A DNA stretch of 64,000 bases from Tidjanibacter sp. (GCA_017631375.1 JAGBTK010000051.1:1-64000); one strand, 5' to 3'; positions 8,990 through 17,866 are shown, numbered from the stretch's first letter. Numbers and translations are program-made. The notes: generated by a model from the letters alone, not told the origin.

Positions 8990-10327
8990 ATGAACGTACA
9001 GAAATTGATGGCCGAGTTGGAGCGCAAGCACCCCGGCGAGAGTGAGTATTTGCAGGCGGTACGCGAGGTTCTCGTGACCGTAGAGGAGGTCTATAACCAG
9101 CACCCCGAGTTTGAGGCAGCACGCATCGCAGAGCGTATCGTGGAGCCCGACCGTAGTTTTACCTTCAAGGTAGTGTGGGTTGATGACAAGGGTGAGGTGC
9201 AGGTGAATACAGGCTACCGCTTCCAGTTCAATAACGCAATTGGTCCCTACAAGGGCGGTCTGCGTTTTCATCCCAGCGTAAATCCCAGTATTTTGAAGTT
9301 CCTCGGCTTTGAGCAGTGCTTCAAGAATGCCCTCACCACACTCCCTATGGGTGGTGCAAAGGGTGGCTCGGACTTCAATCCCAAGGGTAAATCCGATGCA
9401 GAGGTTATGCGCTTCTGCCAGGCTTTTATGACCGAACTCTGGCGTCATATCGGCCCTGAGACTGATGTTCCTGCAGGTGATATCGGTGTTGGTGGTCGTG
9501 AGATTGGCTATCTCTACGGTATGTATCGTAAGCTCGCTTTGGAGAATACAGGTGTCCTTACAGGTAAGGGTATGACCTTCGGTGGCTCGCTGATTCGTCC
9601 TGAGGCAACAGGCTACGGTGCTGTATATTTCCTCTGCCAGATGTTGGCTGAGAAGGGTATGGATATCAAGGGTCAGACCATCGCAATCTCGGGCTTCGGT
9701 AATGTGGCTTGGGGTGCGGCAAGCAAAGCAACCGAGCTTGGTGCAAAGGTTGTAACAATCTCGGGTCCTGATGGTTATATCTACGATCCCGCAGGTCTGG
9801 ATAAAGAGAAAATCGCATATATGCTCGAGCTCCGTGCATCGAACAACGATGTGGTTGCTCCCTATGCTGAGAAGTTCCCCGGCTCGACCTTTACTCCCGG
9901 TCGCAAACCTTGGGAGGTTAAGGTGGATATCGCAATGCCTTGCGCTACCCAGAACGAGCTCAACGGCGAGGACGCTAAGCAGCTGGTGGCAAATGGCGTG
10001 AAGATTGTGGCTGAGGTTTCGAATATGGGTTGTACTCCCGAGGCTATTGAGACCTTTATTGACGCGAAGCTCCCCTATGGTCCCGGTAAGGCAGTCAACG
10101 CAGGTGGCGTGGCAACCTCGGGCTTGGAGATGAGTCAGAACTCGATGAAGTACAACTGGACTGCTGAGGAGGTAGACGCTAAGTTGCACCAGATTATGTC
10201 GTCGATTCACGCTGCTTGCTTGGAGTATGGTACTGAGCCTGATGGCTTTATCAACTATATGAAGGGTGCAAACGTCGCTGGCTTTATGAAGGTTGCGAAG
10301 TCGATGCTTGCTCAGGGCATTCTCTAA
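8990..10327 (+). CDS. gdhA: NADP-type glutamate dehydrogenase
   Basis: 445-residue hexameric-class glutamate dehydrogenase that makes glutamate from 2-oxoglutarate and ammonium. The catalytic region PMGGAKGGSDF holds the substrate lysines, DVPAGDIGVGGREIGYL the catalytic Asp, and SGFGNVAWGAA the dinucleotide-binding loop. Length and the N-terminal helical lead are those of the bacterial biosynthetic NADPH type. It is monocistronic, with its own promoter box and a strong terminator at 10357. Confidence 0.96.
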   Translation: MNVQKLMAELERKHPGESEYLQAVREVLVTVEEVYNQHPEFEAARIAERIVEPDRSFTFKVVWVDDKGEVQVNTGYRFQFNNAIGPYKGGLRFHPSVNPSILKFLGFEQCFKNALTTLPMGGAKGGSDFNPKGKSDAEVMRFCQAFMTELWRHIGPETDVPAGDIGVGGREIGYLYGMYRKLALENTGVLTGKGMTFGGSLIRPEATGYGAVYFLCQMLAEKGMDIKGQTIAISGFGNVAWGAASKATELGAKVVTISGPDGYIYDPAGLDKEKIAYMLELRASNNDVVAPYAEKFPGSTFTPGRKPWEVKVDIAMPCATQNELNGEDAKQLVANGVKIVAEVSNMGCTPEAIETFIDAKLPYGPGKAVNAGGVATSGLEMSQNSMKYNWTAEEVDAKLHQIMSSIHAACLEYGTEPDGFINYMKGANVAGFMKVAKSMLAQGIL

Positions 10328-10356
10328 TCCTCACGAACTCCTTTGGACTAAATAGT

Positions 10357-10393
10357 AAGTAGTCTGTGATTCTATGTCACAGACTACTTTTTG
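10357..10393 (+). terminator. gdhA terminator with AAGTAGTCTGTGA stem
   Basis: 13-bp arms AAGTAGTCTGTGA (10357-10369) and its complement (10377-10389), 7-nt loop, then a T-rich tract. The stem recurs at 15.35 kb and 27.26 kb. Confidence 0.9.
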
Positions 10394-10499
10394 TGTTTTG
10401 TATTTTGCATATTGGCTTTCTATTACCATTTGCCCTGCTTTTGAACAAAATTGGCATATGTTTGAAAGATATTTATATTCCTATCCGAGAGGAAATGGG

Positions 10500-10507
10500 T
10501 ATATTTG
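10500..10507 (+). promoter_or_regulatory. -7 promoter box for the esterase/GH3 run
   Basis: TATATTTG matches TAnnTTTG; the predicted start of transcription is about 10514, immediately next to the 19-bp palindrome. Confidence 0.6.
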
Positions 10508-10515
10508 CCTACTAT

Positions 10516-10534
10516 TTTGGTATATTATACCAAA
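10516..10534. promoter_or_regulatory. candidate operator, 19-bp palindrome
   Basis: TTTGGTATATTATACCAAA has perfect 9-bp arms around one central base. It lies just downstream of the -7 box, where a bound repressor would block initiation. It has no T-tract and too short a loop for a terminator. Confidence 0.6.
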
Positions 10535-10604
10535 GAGTTTAGCGAAAAGCGAATATTTGCAGAAAATATACAATACAAACATAATTACTAACTAACATTT
10601 CATT

Positions 10605-11753
10605 ATGAAAAAAATTACCGTTCTTGCCGTTGCACTTATGATGAGCGTAGCGGCTATGGCGCAGCAGGCGCTGTGGGGTGGTGCGATGACTGTGTCGCCT
10701 GAGATTAATCCCGACAACACCGTAACTTTCCGTCTTAATGCACCCAAGGCTCGTGCCGTGCAGGTGTCGGGCGACTTTGCAAATGGTGTTGCAAATATGG
10801 TTCAGAACGAGCGTGGCGTATGGGAGTACACCACCGAGCCTCTGGCACCCGAGCTCTACAGCTACACCTTCACTATGGATGGCGTTAAAATCGCTGACCC
10901 CTCGAATGTGTATCAGATTCGCGATGTGGCATCGGTTACCAACTACTTCATCATTGGTGGTGGTCAGGCAGACCTCTATCTCACCAAGAATGTACCTCAC
11001 GGTTCGATTCACAAGGATTGGTATTACAGCGCATCGGAGGACTTTACCCGTCGTCTGACCGTCTATACCCCCGCAGCTTACGATGGTAAGAAGCGTTTCC
11101 CCGTACTCTACCTCTTGCACGGTATTGGTGGTGATGAGGAGGCTTGGATGGATCTGGGTCGTGCATCGCAGATTCTCGACAACCTTATCGCCTCGGGCGA
11201 GGCAGAGCCTATGATCGTTGTTATGACCAACGGCAATATCTCGCAGCAGGCTGCTCCCGGTTATGGTCCTGAGGGTTACCCCGTACCAAGTATGGGTCTG
11301 CCCAAGACTATGGAGGGTTCGTTTGAGGCTGCCTTCCCTGAGGTTGTAGAGTTTATCGACAGCAACTATCGCACTATAGCAAAGAAGAGCGGTCGTGCAA
11401 TTGCAGGTCTTTCGATGGGAGGCTTCCACTCGATGCACATCTCGAAGGAGTATCCCGATATGTTCAATTATGTAGGTCTTTTCTCGGCTGCGCTCAATGT
11501 TAATGGCCAGCAGGAGGGTTCGCCTATCTATCAGAATGTAGACCAGAAGGTTGATACTCAGTTTGCTAAGGGCGTGAAGCTCTATTGGATCGCTTGCGGT
11601 AACACCGACTTCCTTATTCAGAACAACCGTGACTTTATGAAGGGCCTTGACGCTCGCGGTCACGACTACATCTACTACGAGACCGAGGGTGGCCACATCT
11701 GGCGCAACTGGCGTGACTATCTGAGCAAATTTGTACCTCAGATTTTTAAATAA
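10605..11753 (+). CDS. exported esterase, CE1-type with N-terminal E-set domain
   Basis: 382-residue protein with a cleavable signal peptide (ends near AMAQ at residue 20). Residues about 25-120 form a beta-sandwich resembling the N-terminal E-set/CBM48-like domain of feruloyl/acetyl xylan esterases. The alpha/beta-hydrolase domain follows: oxyanion region LYLLHGIGGDE, nucleophile elbow AGLSMGG (Ser270) and the C-terminal EGGHIW histidine. The likely role is removing acyl or feruloyl esters from plant polysaccharides in the periplasm; exact substrate is unknown. It heads a three-gene run with a second esterase and a GH3 enzyme. Confidence 0.85.
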   Translation: MKKITVLAVALMMSVAAMAQQALWGGAMTVSPEINPDNTVTFRLNAPKARAVQVSGDFANGVANMVQNERGVWEYTTEPLAPELYSYTFTMDGVKIADPSNVYQIRDVASVTNYFIIGGGQADLYLTKNVPHGSIHKDWYYSASEDFTRRLTVYTPAAYDGKKRFPVLYLLHGIGGDEEAWMDLGRASQILDNLIASGEAEPMIVVMTNGNISQQAAPGYGPEGYPVPSMGLPKTMEGSFEAAFPEVVEFIDSNYRTIAKKSGRAIAGLSMGGFHSMHISKEYPDMFNYVGLFSAALNVNGQQEGSPIYQNVDQKVDTQFAKGVKLYWIACGNTDFLIQNNRDFMKGLDARGHDYIYYETEGGHIWRNWRDYLSKFVPQIFK

Positions 11754-11789
11754 CAGACCCCTCTTACAAACCAATAACTAATCTTTTTG

Positions 11790-12899
11790 ATGATGAAACG
11801 CTTGTTTGTTTTGATGATGACCCTACCGCTCCTGCTGGTAGCGTGCGGAGGAGATGATGGTGGTGGTGAGGCACTGTACCTGAAAGCTCTGAAGAGTACT
11901 TTTGAGATTGAAGCAGCAGGTGGCAATATTGAGATTGCTGTCAGCACCAATGCCGATGGACTGAGAGCTGTCGTATCGGAGGCCGATTGGGCAAATACCG
12001 TCTCTGACAATAAGGTTGTCGTGACCGTACCGAAGAACAACTCTACTGAGGGTCGTACTGCAACAGTTACCCTGTCGGCAGAGGGTGTTGACGATGTGTT
12101 TGTCAAGATTATACAAGCAGGCAAGCCGATAAGCATCATCTCAAAAGATGTAACATTTACCACCACCTATTTGGGCGGTGACAAAGGTAAGTACACAATC
12201 TATCTCCCCTACGACTACGAGGAGGCTGCCCAGGCAGGTAAGAAGTACCCAGTACTCTATCTGCTCCACGGTATGTGGAGCCATAACAATGAGTGGCACG
12301 AGAAGGGTAAGGTTCAGGAGACTACCGACAATGCTGTCAGAGGTGGTCTGCTCTCCGATATGATTGTGGTTATGCCAAATGCCTATGACTCTTTCTATGT
12401 GGATGGCTATATGCAGGGTATTAACTACGAGAGTTTCTTCTGGAATGATCTGAAACCCCATATCGAGAAGACCTATCCTGTTAGTACAGAGCGCGAGCTG
12501 ACTGCTATTGCAGGTCTTTCAATGGGTGGTTTCGGTTGTACCTACTACGCATTCACTCACCCTGAGGAGTTCTTCCTCTGCTATGAGATGAGTGGTGCGG
12601 TTGAGGGTATGGGTACTCCTCAGGTGCCTTCGCTCAAGATGATTTTTGAGCGCGAGGGCTACACTTCGGAAGATTTTGAGTCGCTGCCCACATACATTAT
12701 GGATTGCGGTACTGAGGACTCTATGTGTCTGTATGCCAATATCAACACCCACTATTACCTTGAGTCGGTAGGCTATCCTCACGAGTATATCCTTCGTTCG
12801 GGTGCGCACGACTGGGTGTTCTGGGAGGCAAGCTATGTGACACTGATTAACCGACTTTGTCAGTATTGGAAGCCCGTCACAGCGGAGGATGAGAAGTAA
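11790..12899 (+). CDS. BACON-domain esterase lipoprotein
   Basis: 369-residue lipoprotein; the lipobox LLVAC puts the lipidated Cys at residue 19. Residues about 30-112 match the BACON beta-sandwich pattern (FEIEAAGGNIEIAVSTNA ... GRTATVTLSA), a domain thought to bind carbohydrate or mucin in Bacteroidota surface proteins. An esterase-D-like hydrolase follows, with LYLLHGMWSHNNEWH and nucleophile elbow AGLSMGGFG (Ser244) and a late SGAHDW histidine. ATG 11790 is preferred to the in-frame TTG just before it. It is 36 nt downstream of the first esterase and 44 nt upstream of GH3. Confidence 0.85.
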   Translation: MMKRLFVLMMTLPLLLVACGGDDGGGEALYLKALKSTFEIEAAGGNIEIAVSTNADGLRAVVSEADWANTVSDNKVVVTVPKNNSTEGRTATVTLSAEGVDDVFVKIIQAGKPISIISKDVTFTTTYLGGDKGKYTIYLPYDYEEAAQAGKKYPVLYLLHGMWSHNNEWHEKGKVQETTDNAVRGGLLSDMIVVMPNAYDSFYVDGYMQGINYESFFWNDLKPHIEKTYPVSTERELTAIAGLSMGGFGCTYYAFTHPEEFFLCYEMSGAVEGMGTPQVPSLKMIFEREGYTSEDFESLPTYIMDCGTEDSMCLYANINTHYYLESVGYPHEYILRSGAHDWVFWEASYVTLINRLCQYWKPVTAEDEK

Positions 12900-12943
12900 A
12901 TTATAATTTAACCATTTATATTACAAACTATTACACAAGTAAA

Positions 12944-15304
12944 ATGAAGAAAGTGATTTTTGCAGCTGCGGCTCTTGTTATGGGCCTCACTGCTTGTTCG
13001 AACAACGAGCCTCAGCTCAATGAGAAGAACATTAAGAAAGTTGTAAAAGCGATGACTCTCGAGGAGAAGGCTCGTCTGGTTATCGGTACAGGTATGGCCG
13101 GCTTTGACGGTTCGACCGCTGTTGTTGGTGCAACCAACGACCTCGTTCCCGGTGCTGCAGGTACTACTGCTGCTATCGAGCGTCTTGGCATCCCTGCTGT
13201 TGTGCTTGCTGACGGCCCTGCAGGTCTGCGTATCAGCCCCACTCGTGAGGGTACCGATGCTACTTTCTATTGCACCGGTTTCCCCGTAGGTACTCTGATG
13301 GCTTGTACCTGGAATACCGAGCTCGTTGAGCAGGTAGGTAAGGCTATGGGTGAGGAGGTATTGGAGTATGGTGCAGATGTACTTCTCGCTCCCGCACTCA
13401 ATATCCATCGTAACCCCTTGTGCGGTCGTAACTTCGAGTACTACTCGGAGGATCCCTACCTCACCGGTAAGATTACCGCTGCTATGGTTAACGGTGTTCA
13501 GAGCAATGGCGTAGGTACTTCGATCAAGCACTTCGCAGTTAACAACCAGGAGACCAACCGTCAGATGAACGACGCAATCGTTACTCCTCGTGCGCTCCGC
13601 GAGATCTACCTCAAAGGTTTTGAGATTGCTATCAAGGATGCACAGCCCTGGACTATTATGTCGTCGTACAACCACCTCAATGGTGTATATACTTCGGAGA
13701 GTCGTGAGCTTCTGACCGATATCGCTCGTGATGAGTGGGGTTTTGAGGGTCTTATTATGACCGACTGGTTCGGTGGTAACTCCTCGCCCGCACAGATGCA
13801 CGCAGGTAACGACCTGATTATGCCCGGTACCGATCGTCAGTACTTCGATATCATCGAGGCTGTTAACAATGGTAGCCTCTCGATGGAGGACCTCGATACT
13901 TGCGTAGAGCGCGTATTGGAGCTTATCGTTAAGACTCCCCGCTTCAAAGGTTTCGAGTATGACAACCAGCCCGACCTCACCGCTCACGCTCAGGTTACCC
14001 GTAATTCGGCTGCTGAGGGTATGGTACTCTTGGAGAACAACGGCGCTCTCCCCTTGGCAAAGAATATCAAGAATGTAGCACTCTTCGGTACTACCTCCTA
14101 CGACTTCATCGCAGGCGGTACCGGTTCGGGTGATGTAAACAAGGCATATGTTATCGACTTGGAGCAGGGTCTTGCTAACGCAGGCTACACTGTAAATGCT
14201 GATATCAAGGATATGTACAGCAAGCACGCTGCTGACGAGGCTGCTCGTTTGGCTGCTGAGGCTGCCAGCAAGGCTGCTGATCAGCTGAGCGCATTTATGA
14301 CCAAGCCCCGCGCAACCGAGTTTGTTCCCACCTCGCGTCAGTTGGCACAGGCTGTTAAGACCAGCGATGTTGCTCTTATCACCATCGGTCGTAACTCGGG
14401 TGAGTTCGCTGACCGTAAGGTAGAGGGCGACTTTGCTCTGACCGCAGAGGAGAAGGGTCTGATTGACAATGTAGCTGCTGCTTTCCACGCTGCAGGCAAG
14501 CAGGTAGTTGTTGTTCTTAATGTTGGTGGCGTTATCGAGACCGCAAGCTGGAAGAACACTCCCGATGCAGTGCTTCTCGCTTGGCAGGCAGGTCAGGAGG
14601 GTGGTAACACTGTTGCTGATGTGTTGGCAGGTAAGGTTAACCCCTCGGGCAAGCTTTCGATGACCTTCCCCGTAGATTATATGGATCACGCTTCGAGCGC
14701 AAACTTCCCCTTCGATGAGGAGATGATTGACTTCTCGTTTGGTGCAGGTTCGGTTGGCGATGCAAAGCACGATCGCAAGAATGTTGACTATACCAACTAT
14801 GAGGAGGATGTATATGTAGGTTACCGTTACTTCGACTCGTTCGGTAAGGATGTATCGTACCCCTTCGGCTACGGTTTGTCGTACACCACTTTTGAGTACA
14901 GCAACCCCACTCTCGTTGCTAACAACGGTGAGTACACTGTAACTGTTGATGTTACCAACACCGGTAAGGTTGCCGGCAAGGAGGTTGTTGAGGTTTATAT
15001 GAACGCTCCCGCTATTGAGGAGGGTCGTCCTATGCAGGAGCTCATCGCATTTGCTAAGACCAAGGAGTTGGCTGCTGGCGAGACTCAGACTCTTACCTTC
15101 AACTTCACCGACTATGAGCTTGCTTGGTACGATGTAGCACGCAGTGCTTGGGTAGCTGAGGCTGGTAACTACAACATTCTGCTTGCTGCTTCGTCGCGTG
15201 ACGTGAAGACTCAGGTGGCTCTCACCGTTGCTAAGGAGAAGATCGTTGAGCAGACTCACGATGTGCTTCACCCTACCCGTGAGCTCAATGTACTGAAGAA
15301 GTAG
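12944..15304 (+). CDS. GH3 beta-glucosidase-like lipoprotein
   Basis: 786-residue glycoside hydrolase family 3 enzyme with lipobox LTAC (Cys18). The (beta/alpha)8 domain carries the nucleophile in LIMTDWFGG (Asp274) and the KHFAVNNQE motif; the second alpha/beta sandwich domain and a C-terminal fibronectin-III-like domain (from about residue 640) follow. An unusual Ala/Lys-rich stretch near residues 415-450 looks like an inserted helix in the second domain. Linked glycosides are probably beta-glucosides or xylosides; the sequence alone does not decide. No SusC/SusD pair is nearby. A very strong terminator ends the run. Confidence 0.93.
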   Translation: MKKVIFAAAALVMGLTACSNNEPQLNEKNIKKVVKAMTLEEKARLVIGTGMAGFDGSTAVVGATNDLVPGAAGTTAAIERLGIPAVVLADGPAGLRISPTREGTDATFYCTGFPVGTLMACTWNTELVEQVGKAMGEEVLEYGADVLLAPALNIHRNPLCGRNFEYYSEDPYLTGKITAAMVNGVQSNGVGTSIKHFAVNNQETNRQMNDAIVTPRALREIYLKGFEIAIKDAQPWTIMSSYNHLNGVYTSESRELLTDIARDEWGFEGLIMTDWFGGNSSPAQMHAGNDLIMPGTDRQYFDIIEAVNNGSLSMEDLDTCVERVLELIVKTPRFKGFEYDNQPDLTAHAQVTRNSAAEGMVLLENNGALPLAKNIKNVALFGTTSYDFIAGGTGSGDVNKAYVIDLEQGLANAGYTVNADIKDMYSKHAADEAARLAAEAASKAADQLSAFMTKPRATEFVPTSRQLAQAVKTSDVALITIGRNSGEFADRKVEGDFALTAEEKGLIDNVAAAFHAAGKQVVVVLNVGGVIETASWKNTPDAVLLAWQAGQEGGNTVADVLAGKVNPSGKLSMTFPVDYMDHASSANFPFDEEMIDFSFGAGSVGDAKHDRKNVDYTNYEEDVYVGYRYFDSFGKDVSYPFGYGLSYTTFEYSNPTLVANNGEYTVTVDVTNTGKVAGKEVVEVYMNAPAIEEGRPMQELIAFAKTKELAAGETQTLTFNFTDYELAWYDVARSAWVAEAGNYNILLAASSRDVKTQVALTVAKEKIVEQTHDVLHPTRELNVLKK

Positions 15305-15339
15305 TAGAGAGAGTATCCCACTTCTCGAAGTGAGAAGGT

Positions 15340-15385
15340 AAAACAAAAGTAGTCTGCAATGGATATTGCAGACTACTTTTGTTTT
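15340..15385. terminator. bidirectional terminator between GH3 and guanine deaminase-like gene
   Basis: Perfect 21-bp arms (15340-15360 and 15365-15385) with a GGAT loop, A-run on the left and T-run on the right, between convergent genes. The core AAGTAGTCTG repeats that of the terminators at 10357 and 27252. Confidence 0.95.
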
Positions 15386-15395
15386 GTTAAGTCTT

Positions 15396-15902
15396 TTAGT
15401 ACCTTATCTTATCCTCTTTCTCCTCCCATTTGCGGAAAGCGGCTAAGGCCTCTTCGCGCATAAAGTGTTCACACTTTATAGATCTCTCCTCATAGTTGAG
15501 GTCGAGCTGGTCGTAGATGAAGGAGTCATCAAAACTGATATCCTTTGCATCGGATTTGGTGTTGCCATAACAGATGCGCTCCACGCCCGCCCAATAGAGT
15601 GCACTGAGGCACATAGGGCAGGGCTCACACGAACTATACACCGTACAACCATCGAGCTTAAAGGTGTTGAGTGCGGAGCAGGCTGCCCGAATTGCCGACA
15701 CCTCGGCGTGGGCTGTGGGATCATTGTTGGGGGTTACGCGGTTTGCTCCTGTGGCAATAACCTCGCCATCTCTCACTACAACGGCACCAAACGGACCTCC
15801 ACCTGTATCGATGTTGGCTACTGACAGATCGATTGCCATCTGCATAAACTTGCGGTCTTCGACCGAGAAATCGGTTGTCTCGGCTAATATCTTCTTGCCC
15901 AT
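15396..15902 (-). CDS. guanine deaminase-like nucleoside/base deaminase
   Basis: 168-residue member of the zinc-dependent cytidine deaminase superfamily. The zinc site is HAE (His65, Glu67) plus PCPMC (Cys95, Cys98). Overall pattern, including GGGPFGAVVVRDG and the C-terminal YEERSIKCEHFMREEA segment, matches the small guanine deaminase type (B. subtilis GuaD) better than TadA, which acts on tRNA wobble adenosine. The probable reaction is guanine to xanthine. A -7 box TATATTTG lies on the minus strand at 15951-15944. Confidence 0.8.
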   Translation of the reverse strand: MGKKILAETTDFSVEDRKFMQMAIDLSVANIDTGGGPFGAVVVRDGEVIATGANRVTPNNDPTAHAEVSAIRAACSALNTFKLDGCTVYSSCEPCPMCLSALYWAGVERICYGNTKSDAKDISFDDSFIYDQLDLNYEERSIKCEHFMREEALAAFRKWEEKEDKIRY

Positions 15903-15943
15903 TCTGTATATATTATATTAAGGTATATCACGACGGTTACCAA

Positions 15944-15951
15944 CAAATATA
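15944..15951 (-). promoter_or_regulatory. -7 promoter box for the guanine deaminase-like gene
   Basis: TATATTTG on the minus strand, 41 nt upstream of the start codon. Confidence 0.5.
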
Positions 15952-15983
15952 CAAAAATATCGCCGAATACTCCAATCTGCTAC

Positions 15984-16811
15984 TTAGAAAGTTGCATCGA
16001 GCATCACGGGGTAGTGGTCGGAGATGTAGGGTGCGCCATAATCCTTGTCGCGCAGTACGCTAAACGACTGTGCCTCTGCGCCGCGGAAGAATATATGGTC
16101 GAGGCGTGTGTCTGCTGCGCCCCAGCCGTTGTAGGTGGTGCGGGGATCGGTAGTTGGTGCCACCTCGCGTGCATCCAGCATATCGGCTTTGAGAGGCTCA
16201 AATATCGGGTCGGTGGTATCGGTGTTGAAGTCGGCAGTGACAAAGGCTGTCATCCCCGCAGGAACAATCTCTCGGGCGCGCTCCACGATGAGAGCAAGTC
16301 CCTCGCGCTGCGCCTCCTTACCTATGTGGTCGAGGTGGGTGTTGAGGTAGGCAAACTCCTTTCCTGAGGAGCGCATACGCAGTTTTGTCCAGGTACAGGT
16401 GCGCTTATAGGCCGCATCCCAGCCGATTGATGGCGTGTCGGGGCTCTCCGAGAGCCAGAATGTGCCGCCATCAAGCAGCTCCACCTTGTCGCGGAGGTAG
16501 AAGATAGCCATATGCTCGCCCGAACTCTTGCCATCCTCGCGGCCAACGCCAATGTGGCCATACTGAGGAAGATTCTCAACTAAAAATGCCATCTGCTCGG
16601 GAGTGGCCTCCTGCAGTCCGAAGAGGGTGGGGCACTCCTCGGCAATCATATTGAGGGTTGCCTGTTTGCGATATTCCCAACTGTTCTCCCCATCATTCAC
16701 TCCGCTAAGACGGATGTTGTAGGAGATAATGCGGATACTCTCTTTCTCTGCCGAGCAACTCAGCAGTGCCATTGACAATAAAATAAATGCAAATGTGAAA
16801 AATCTCTTCAT
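15984..16811 (-). CDS. exported endonuclease/exonuclease/phosphatase family lipoprotein
   Basis: 275-residue lipoprotein (lipobox LLSC near residue 19) of the EEP metal-dependent phosphodiesterase superfamily. Conserved elements are RIISYNIRL, GLQEATPEQM (metal-binding Glu), NTHLDHIG, VTADFNTDTTDP and the C-terminal SDHYPVM (catalytic His). Homologues cleave phosphodiester bonds in nucleic acids or phospho-sugars/lipids; the exported form in Bacteroidota has no established substrate. A minus-strand -7 box TATCTTTG at 16850-16843 precedes it. Confidence 0.85.
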   Translation of the reverse strand: MKRFFTFAFILLSMALLSCSAEKESIRIISYNIRLSGVNDGENSWEYRKQATLNMIAEECPTLFGLQEATPEQMAFLVENLPQYGHIGVGREDGKSSGEHMAIFYLRDKVELLDGGTFWLSESPDTPSIGWDAAYKRTCTWTKLRMRSSGKEFAYLNTHLDHIGKEAQREGLALIVERAREIVPAGMTAFVTADFNTDTTDPIFEPLKADMLDAREVAPTTDPRTTYNGWGAADTRLDHIFFRGAEAQSFSVLRDKDYGAPYISDHYPVMLDATF

Positions 16812-16842
16812 TTGTTCGATTCTTTTAGGTGTTTACTCTTTA

Positions 16843-16850
16843 CAAAGATA
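16843..16850 (-). promoter_or_regulatory. -7 promoter box for the EEP lipoprotein
   Basis: TATCTTTG on the minus strand, 32 nt from the start codon, back to back with the VWA promoter. Confidence 0.5.
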
Positions 16851-16856
16851 CTCTTT

Positions 16857-16888
16857 TTTGCGGATTATCCATATAATTAGTACCTTTG
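16857..16888 (+). promoter_or_regulatory. promoter of the VWA gene
   Basis: TTTG at 16857-16860, 20 nt spacer, TACCTTTG at 16881-16888: a full match to the Bacteroidota primary sigma consensus, 30 nt before the start codon. Confidence 0.7.
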
Positions 16889-16918
16889 TCTATAACAAAT
16901 CACTCCATAACTTAAAGT

Positions 16919-17782
16919 ATGTACGACAAAAGAGTTTCCTCTACCAATCGTGGATCTATAGTTATTATGATTGACCTTTCGGCTTCAATGATGAGCGAGG
17001 TTATCTATTGTGGCAACCATACCACCAAAGCCGATGTTGCAGTTATGGCTGTAAATCAGTTGATTGATGAATTGCTCCTGCGTTGTCGTCGCTTCGATGT
17101 GTGGAACGACTATTTTGACCTGTGTGTTGTGGGCTATTCGGGGAGTGGGGCAGTGTCGCTGCTCTCTTCCGATATTGAGTTTATCTCGCTCACTTCTCTC
17201 CTGCGTCGTCAGCAAAGAGCCGAAGTAGGGCTGAAGCATATCACGACAAGAGAGGGCGTTGTGGTCACTCCCGCCACCTACAATGTTTGGATAAAGCCCC
17301 AATTTGAGGGTAAGACTCCTATGAATAGCACCTTCCGCACGGTGACCAATCTGTTGCGTGGCTGGTGTCGCAGGCGTGCTAATGTCGATAGCTTCCCGCC
17401 CATTGTCTTTAATATAACCGACGGCCAATTTACCGATGCCTCTGACGAGGAGATGTTGCTCTCGGCCGAGAGGCTTACCTCGACAGGAACAACAGATGGC
17501 AATACCCTGCTGATAAACATCTGCTATGCCACACCCAATGAGGTGAGGCGTGAGCGAGGATTTTTCCTCCACCCATCTAACGAACCACTGCCCACAGGAC
17601 GCGGAGTGGAGAGCCTGCATCGTATGGCGAGTGAGATCCCCGAAGAGTTGTGCAGGAGATTGGCAAACTATATTGAGCCGCACCACCGTCCGCCATTTAA
17701 GGCTTTGTGCTACAACTCCTCACCCGAAGAGTTGGTTAATTTCCTCTCGATAGGGACTACATCCATAGTTTTTGGTAGGTAA
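16919..17782 (+). CDS. orphan cytoplasmic VWA-domain protein
   Basis: 287-residue protein without signal peptide or membrane segment. It is a von Willebrand factor A domain with an intact MIDAS: DLSAS (Asp19, Ser21, Ser23), a central NSTF threonine and NITDGQF aspartate. The conserved metal site suggests it binds a partner protein through a divalent ion. The sequence contains several Cys and an Arg-rich middle, not typical for BatA-type membrane VWA proteins. No MoxR ATPase, PP2C phosphatase or kinase partner is adjacent; neighbours are a divergent EEP lipoprotein and an exported hydrolase. Function unknown. Confidence 0.75.
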   Translation: MYDKRVSSTNRGSIVIMIDLSASMMSEVIYCGNHTTKADVAVMAVNQLIDELLLRCRRFDVWNDYFDLCVVGYSGSGAVSLLSSDIEFISLTSLLRRQQRAEVGLKHITTREGVVVTPATYNVWIKPQFEGKTPMNSTFRTVTNLLRGWCRRRANVDSFPPIVFNITDGQFTDASDEEMLLSAERLTSTGTTDGNTLLINICYATPNEVRRERGFFLHPSNEPLPTGRGVESLHRMASEIPEELCRRLANYIEPHHRPPFKALCYNSSPEELVNFLSIGTTSIVFGR

Positions 17783-17819
17783 AGAGTAGAAAAAAGTGAG
17801 ATGTAAATATAGAAAATAG

Positions 17820-17827
17820 TATATTTG
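17820..17827 (+). promoter_or_regulatory. -7 promoter box for the 17.9-kb hydrolase
   Basis: TATATTTG, 39 nt before the start codon. Confidence 0.5.
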
Positions 17828-17866
17828 CCCCAGAAACAGATTCAATAACTATAAACTCAAACAACA

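Noticed and set aside
10374..10595. 73-codon frame between gdhA and the esterase
   Set aside because: It overlaps the gdhA terminator, the promoter box and the 19-bp palindrome; composition is AT-rich intergenic.
12908..15346. Very long open frame (812 codons) on the minus strand opposite the GH3 gene
   Set aside because: It mirrors a codon-biased gene on the other strand, has no recognisable domain or start signal and is rich in Leu/Ser/Val as shadow frames are. The same applies to those opposite thrS (3094-5163) and metH (46452-48074).
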